Part shown: one piece after another, positions 58,397-64,000 of the stretch
How positions within the stretch are numbered: the first letter of the stretch is position 1
Layout: each line of letters begins with the position of its first letter
Assembly (NCBI GenBank): GCA_024138025.1
Contig: JAMXBD010000364.1
Span: forward strand, 310,001-374,000
Direction: 5' to 3'
Length of the DNA: 64,000 bases
Origin: Combretum micranthum
Taxonomy: Eukaryota > Streptophyta > Magnoliopsida > Myrtales > Combretaceae
Notes under the pieces: model-generated
Told to the model about the DNA's origin: nothing
The model's input: only the letters and a program-made list of their open reading frames with translations
The model's database searches: none
Made by a program: the position numbers and the translations under genes

Positions 58397-59386
58397 GTGA
58401 GTCATACTTCCTATTTACGATTCCACATTGTGCTTGTAATTCGTAGTTACATTAGAATGACAAGAAAAGATAAAAATGGAAATGCATGATGGGTGATTAT
58501 GGGATTATGTATGCTTCCTTGATGTATTGAGAAAAACTTGCCAACTATATCGAAACCAGATGATTAATTGATGAATGTCCATATGCCATGATTATGATTG
58601 TTTGCAAATTGTTTGGTCACCTGTGAAATTATATTAATGATTATTCGGATTAATAAGTAATATGAACATAATCACTTCATGTTGGGAATGGTGTATTTAA
58701 TCATGTTGGTTACCCATGATCAAAAAAACAGTAAAGTTAATGGGTTGCCCGTGAGCCATATAATGGAATAGTAATTCAAAGATAGTACCACAAGATTCGT
58801 CAACCTGTTAACCCCGATGGAGGGCGTAAATCTATTCAACATATGATTTTTGATTGATCATATGTCTTGTATGCCCATATTGTTGTTGCAATTCATATGG
58901 ATGATTAAACAACTTGATTGTATGAAATTGTTGGATACTCACTAAGCTAGCGTAGCTTATACCCTCACAGCTTCTTTTTATTGCAGTTTCCCTATCTGTG
59001 GTTGCGACCCAGGAATTGGCTAACTCAGATAAAGCAAGAATAGGAGTTTTCCTTAGAAGTTTATGTTCAGCTTTTGTATAGACTTCCATAGGAAACCTTA
59101 AATACTCGAGTTGATGCCAAAAACTATTATCTGGACTTATTATTCTTTTGCGGGGGAATGCCCCTTAGTTTTTGTAAATGATCCTAAATATATGTGGCTT
59201 GTATTTTTATGTTTTTTCTATCAAATTAAACTATCTATCTCTAATTGTGCAAGTATTCTATTGTCGTAAGAGAACGCCTTGCATCTGATGCTAGATTTCT
59301 GAATGACTGTAGTAGTGATTCCTAAGTCTTGTATAGTATGCGGCGGACTTTTACGTTTATGGTACCTTTTGAGGTGTGACAACATC

Positions 59387-60290
59387 AAAACATAACTCAT
59401 CATCATGCATCTAAGGGCCGAGGTATAGGCGTTTCTTGCACTTGTCCCTAGGACTTAACTGGGGATACCTATCCTCGTCATCAGAATTGCTGTCACTACT
59501 ATCTATCTCCATAGCTTTATTCTCAAGTGGTGCCAAATTCAAATATGTATCTCTCATCTAGGTACCTTTAGTGGTTCTCCTCTACTAGCCTCTGGAAACA
59601 GGTAGAGGCTCATCCTCTACAATCCACCCTCTATGTGAAGTTCCAATCCATTTTCCATAATTATAATTTGAAATATATCTTTCATATTGTATTCTCTTTC
59701 TTTTTCCTTCTTTTTCATCCAATAAGGCAGCTGTCACACTCCTCTTGTGAACTTTAGTCTGTATTGACTCTTGTATTATGCTAACATGAAGATGAAAAGG
59801 ATGCTGAAACTTACCTTTCACCTCAGGAATGATGGGTGGTCTATTCATCAAAACATATATGGGAAAATTGCACCTGATAACATGTGCTGGCATCCAGTCA
59901 TCATTATAAGTTATGTTTTCCCTAACTTGAATAAATCATACCTAACATCTTGAGCATATATTCTTTCCTCTTTAATTGATATCCACACCCTGAGTGGATC
60001 TGGCTTCACTGATCTTGAGGACACTATAAATGCAATATTGTCAATCTCTAATCCTCCTCCCCTCTAAATTACAATCTCTCAAATCTGTAAATTATCTCTA
60101 TTATTGTTCTAGGATTGGGAAAATTTCTTTCCAACAAAAACAACCATTCTTTAAACAATGGTAGCAGACCTCTCTCCATGTGCTAAGGATCTCCTCTAGT
60201 GTCTTGATGATCCTGCATAGATATAAATCATCTACCAAAACTCGTAGTCTGCATCTGTAATAAGTCAAAGTCTCTTTCTCCTGCATGCTA
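59387..60290 (-). pseudogene. Unassigned open region between primer site and gag of G
   Basis: About 0.9 kb with interrupted coding character on the minus strand. From upstream: MQEKETLTYYRCRLRVLVDD (60286), then in a second frame SRSVKPDPLRVWISIKEER and YAQDVRYDLFKLGK (about 60030-59930), then a 102-codon frame from 59893 with CNFPIYVLMNRPPIIPEVKG and KRKRIQYERYISNYNYGKW. After three TAG stops the same frame continues as MRDTYLNLAPLENKAMEIDS, then SDSNSDDEDRYPQLSPRDK, to a stop at 59411. A perfect AAAG-GTAAGT donor lies at about 59815. I recognise no family. It could be an extra ORF, as known upstream of gag in Ogre/Tat elements, or captured host sequence. Confidence 0.45.
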
Positions 60291-60517
60291 AATATCTCCC
60301 ATCTAATATGACAAATGGCTGGATTAGTCTACACATAACAAAATCTGCATGACTAATAATAATCATACAGATTTCATTCTATTTGTGCATCTAATGCTAC
60401 TCATGACTATCCAACTAATGCTAAAGGGTTTCGATTGGGTCTATACTTATGCTTTCACTACTACATTTACCAATTTATATTCTTACACACATATATCTTT
60501 CTTATACTAGCATCCAC

Positions 60518-60529
60518 GCTCTGATACCA
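60518..60529 (-). other. tRNA-iMet primer binding site of G
   Basis: Minus strand TGGTATCAGAGC, an exact match to the usual initiator-methionine primer site, starting nine bases after the 5' LTR end. It sets the start of minus-strand DNA synthesis. Confidence 0.9.
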
Positions 60530-60538
60530 ACTTAAAAC

Positions 60539-63143
60539 TATCACACCCCGAAGGCATCCTAGTAGTTGTATACATGCCCCCATATATACTATTATCGGTT
60601 TAACACTAGAGTGTGACATGTTTTCAAACAAATAAGATCTTTTAGTTGCATCAATAAGAAATAACAAATACTATAAGCCATAAATTAGTAAAGTAATTGT
60701 CATCATAAGGAAATAAAATTAAAATAACTTATCCCAAACATCCCATAATCCCCTAGCTTCTAATTATTATCGTAGTCATGCTCCTAGAAGTAACAAGCCA
60801 GGATTGGAGTGTGAACTTGAAAGGTATTTAGTAGTGTAAGCAAAACCACGGGCTCAATGAATAACTAGATATATTGCACATTAAGCAAGTTTATTAACAA
60901 ATCATATGTAATGCAACAATCAAATATATTCACAGATACAAGCTTGGATAATCTAGAATCAAAATAAGAAAAAGATTTACACCCTCTTTTTAAGGTTGAA
61001 GGATATTTACTTAATGACCACTTGCCTAAGAGAGATTACGTACACAGGAAAATCAATGATTTCTCGCTTTAGGATTATCGCTTTAATTTTAAGATTTTTT
61101 AAAATGCATTTACTACATCATACCTTAAAAACTCCATAAATATTAGTAATTTCAAAACGATACCATGTGCAGCATCCTTCATTGCTACTTAGTTCTCATG
61201 GAACCGATGGAACAAAGAAAATCTTGGAAGAACTAACATTTTAGAAAAACTAAGCATTAACAGAGAACTGAAATACTAATACGTAGCAGATTGTCACCTT
61301 TTTTTTTAATTTGCAATGAATGCAGTTCGTGTAATGCATGTATGTTTTAATTATAAAGCCAATAATTTTTAATCAGTCTTATGGTGATCATACATTACAC
61401 ATACAACATATAACATGCTTTTCTCAAATCATCAAACAGTCTGTATTATCACTTTTATTATCTTGGTTTGTCAACCAAATAAATAGCTCACAACACATAC
61501 TCAATAGATTTCCACAATAACCATATTGTTATCTTTAAATTACATATGCTATTAGTTATAAACACGAACAATGTACTAGATCTGAGTTACTCGCCTGCTC
61601 ACTTTGTTTAATCATAATAGTCAACTAGAAAGTCCTCAACAGTTTCAAGATCACCTATTGAGATGAATAAAAATATTCATCAGTAAAACATATATTATAT
61701 AACTAAACTCCTATGAGTACCTAAGTGTACTATATTGGTATTTGATTTAATTTCTTTTATCTGTATTGGTCTTTTAAGGTAATAATCCTATAGTAATATA
61801 TTTTCATTATTTAATATTTATTTTTATTTTGCTTTTCTTGATATTAAAATATTTTATTTTTATCGTGTAGTTATAGAGTTTGTATTTAATAACTCGGTAC
61901 TTTATTATTACCATCCTTATTATCTTTATATTGTTTGTTAGTTTGACCACTTTATGGTAACTAATGTTTATTTTCTATTATTTAGTTTCATTATGTTTCT
62001 CTTGATCTCATTTCACGTTATTATCTGTTATTTATGGGAATCACATTATTCTTAATTTTGACTTATTTACAATTTCCATTCTTATATAATTGCCCATATA
62101 AAGTAATTATTGTACAATTATTATAGTCTAACATTTTTATTTAATATAACACAAGTATTTTCTATTTAAAGATTATTAAAGTTTAACACTAAATAAATAT
62201 TTAAATACACTAATCTTAAGATATTTATATTTATTTATTATTTAAGTTTAATGTTTTGTTTTGTTTTTTTTTTAACTATGTGTATATAATACTATTATGG
62301 ACAAAACAATTTTCTTCCAGGGAAAATTTTGCACATATGCTATCATCTAATGCCGCCGGCATTGAACTCTAAACTGCCGGTATTCATGTAATTTTCACGT
62401 GTTCTTGTTCTAGGGAAAGCAGGCTTCGAAAGTCGCCCACGTTATAATGGACGTCGTCGGCCTTCAATTCTACATCTACATCGCCAATGTTCGCTCATTT
62501 TAAGTAAAAAGAAAAAAAATTACATATCTCTATTTCAATACAAGCTGACCCGAAGGTCACCGGCCTATAGATGTACGCCACCAGCTTTAGGAGCATATAC
62601 CGTTGACATAGGGTTGGGGTAGGCACTGTTCATCATCTTCCCCATTTTTCTCTTGTTCAAACTTCATTTTTCTTATATTATATGTGTATTATACTCATCA
62701 TTTTAGCTATTTTAAGTGTTTCTCCATAATCCTGAGCTGTTGTTTATGACATACTAACACATATAACATTTCATAATAATTAAAGTTTACGATTTCCTTA
62801 CTTCTACATATATTGTAATATATAAATAGGGTTTTTGATTAGATATTATCTTGTTTAGGCTGATGAGGTGATGTTATACTCCTTCCCCAAGCTTGACACC
62901 TACCTAGGTTAATAGAAACATTGTTTAAGACAATGTTTAATACTTAAATTAACTTAGAACAAAATTTTACTTACCTCCCTTGTTGATTCCCTAAGCTTGT
63001 TATGTATTTTAATGAAGCTTATTTATAAAGTTATGTTTATGTGTGTTTTGTGCTGCAATGGAGGACGGATTTGGGTATTGTTTGGTGTGGTTTTGTTGTT
63101 GCTTTGGTATCAATTGAGAGTTTTGTTTGTTGCTCATTAAGTG

Positions 63144-63182
<39 letters not shown>

Positions 63183-63996
63183 TACAAAGGCAGTAACTTC
63201 TTCAAGAGTTTTCGGCCATGAAGGAGAAAATTTCCACCGAAAATAAATTTGCATGCCTAGCCTCCTTTACCTTTAATGAAGTGTCATAATTGGATGATTT
63301 TAATTGGTTCATCATCTCTTTTCTCGACTTTTATTAATATAATATTATTTAATTAACTAATTATCCTAGTTTTAAGGTAATTTATTAAGCTAAATGTGTA
63401 TATTTGGATAAGTTATTTAGGAGTTTTATCTCTAAAAAATTATTTAAAGCTTCAACAAATTTTCTAGATTATCTTTGAATTAAAACTTGAGTTTAAAGTT
63501 TTACGTGATTAATTATTTTTAAGGTTTTATTTTACACGATTAGGGTTTTCTAAGCTTACCAGGTTAATTTTTGTTTTAGATTCTAAGAGTTTCAGAATTC
63601 TCTAACTAGAACAATAAGTGATCCAAATATTTATTTAGAGTCTAGAGTGTTAGTTATGAATTTGTTTTTGTTCTTATTATGTATTTATAACCTTAACGAT
63701 TTATCTTTAAATTATCGTTTTGTAACTATAGGCTTTATAGATTATTTTCCTTCTAATGTTCTTGAGATCAATCTTAATCATTTCTATATTTTGAGTTTTT
63801 GATACCAACTACAAAGTCTTATCTTTGGTATATGTTACTATCTAGAGCACCTTGTTTTAGGGTTTGAAGATATATATAGATTCATAACTACTTATGTCTT
63901 ATTCTAGGGTCTTTATTAAGTCTTACATTGATCATCTATTTTTATATTTGTATTTCTATCTATTTTTACTTGCATGACAAAATCTTGAGGTTTACA
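60539..63996 (-). repeat. 5' LTR of element G
   Basis: 3458 bp. On the minus strand it runs from TGTAAACCTCAAG at 63996 to GGGGTGTGATA at 60539; the end should be ACA and has become ATA. It carries a (CA)n run at 63147-63178 where the 3' LTR has TA-rich sequence. The partner LTR differs at many positions, so the element is old. Confidence 0.92.
63147..63184. repeat. CA microsatellite in G 5' LTR
   Basis: About sixteen CA units followed by CATA units. The equivalent place in the 3' LTR (49190-49240) is a TATATA/CACA mixture. Confidence 0.9.
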
Positions 63997-64000
63997 CTTT

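Larger units (their letters stand above)
55295..59381 (+). mobile_element. S9: solo LTR in the leader of G, hosting a TRIM
   Basis: A 4087-bp unit, TGTAAACCTCG to GAGGTGTGACA, between exact copies of acatc (55290-55294 and 59382-59386). Without the TRIM it is about 3.7 kb. It contains a (CCCCT)n tract at 55960-55995, TATATAAA at 56063, an AATAG-GTAATA leader donor at 56203, about four diverged repeat units (57130-57860), the conserved block at 58144-58236, the mini-exon at 58330-58396 and an ATTGCAG acceptor at 58986. A 37-codon open stretch beginning MARSYMCDSIKIP at 56239 has a diverged counterpart with a stop in S1 (3257). Confidence 0.92.
46532..63996 (-). mobile_element. Element G: full-length Ty3/gypsy retrotransposon
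   Basis: A complete element on the minus strand. LTRs are 60539-63996 (5') and 46532-50155 (3'). A tRNA-iMet primer site sits nine bases inside the 5' LTR, and a purine tract sits at the inner edge of the 3' LTR. The left TSD is ctttt (46527-46531); the last four window bases are cttt, so the right TSD is almost fully visible. Domain order gag, protease, RT, RNase H, integrase, chromodomain-like tail defines Ty3/gypsy, and the tail suggests a chromovirus. It has an unusual open region before gag and an apparent intron between gag and protease. Many stops, frameshifts and lost catalytic residues make it inactive. Without S9 it is about 13.4 kb. Confidence 0.93.

Noticed and set aside
1..64000. 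Telomere-like, tRNA, rRNA, CRISPR or host-gene signals
   Set aside because: AAACCCTAA-like words occur only singly. No cloverleaf, rRNA stretch, array or multi-exon host gene with a recognisable product was seen on either strand.

Overview
The window looks like transposon-filled heterochromatin of a plant, most likely a dicot. It is very AT-rich, has no recognisable host gene, and consists almost wholly of nested LTR retrotransposons with tRNA-iMet primer sites, polypurine tracts, TG..CA termini and 5-bp target-site duplications (TSDs). I cannot name the species. All boundaries were read by eye from termini and TSDs; names such as S1-S9, D, C and G are labels for this report.

Layout. 1-816: unidentified flank. 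817-13798: element D (+), a two-LTR retrotransposon (LTRs about 2.1 kb, TSD tattg) with no recognisable coding in its 3.7-kb interior; its 5' LTR is split by S1 (1473-6518, TSD agaat). 13799-14920: unidentified flank. 14921-22742: element C (-), a broken Ty1/copia remnant (3' LTR, polypurine tract, decayed gag, no pol); its LTR is split by S2 (14978-19125, TSD catca), which carries a 276-bp Mutator-like foldback MITE (17132-17407, 9-bp TSD). 22743-27322: S3, whose two flanks do not match. 27323-29020: D2, a truncated reverse D-type LTR. 29021-46175: S4 (-), truncated, holding S5 (31110-45358, TSD gggct), which holds S6 (33722-37308, TSD ccagt) and S7 (37347-44160, TSD ataag), which holds S8 (39974-43513, TSD caatt): four levels deep. 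46176-46531: unidentified flank. 46532-63996: element G (-), a complete but mutated Ty3/gypsy element with 3.5-kb LTRs, gag, protease, RT, RNase H, integrase and a chromodomain-like tail; its leader is split by S9 (55295-59381, TSD acatc), which carries a TRIM-like element (56457-56836, TSD gttca).

S1-S9 belong to one family. Each is a 3.3-5 kb unit with TG..CA ends, a TATA box, no internal region and usually a perfect 5-bp TSD, so they are best read as solo LTRs of a long-LTR (probably Ty3/gypsy) family. The most interesting signal is inside them. All nine carry a short exon-like block bounded by a T-rich acceptor and a GTGAGT-type donor. It has one conserved reading phase and a conserved stop, with a C-terminal peptide such as PEDYFD-stop whose codons vary mostly at silent positions. 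An ATG-free leader ending in a GTAA-type donor lies upstream, and a second exon-like block lies downstream. Element D has an acidic exon of the same phase (ending PDYSVES-stop) in both LTRs. Element G appears to carry a 116-nt spliceosomal intron joining gag to protease in frame, plus an unexplained open region between its primer site and gag. Inactivating changes in G are largely C-to-T or G-to-A, as expected for a methylated, silenced element.
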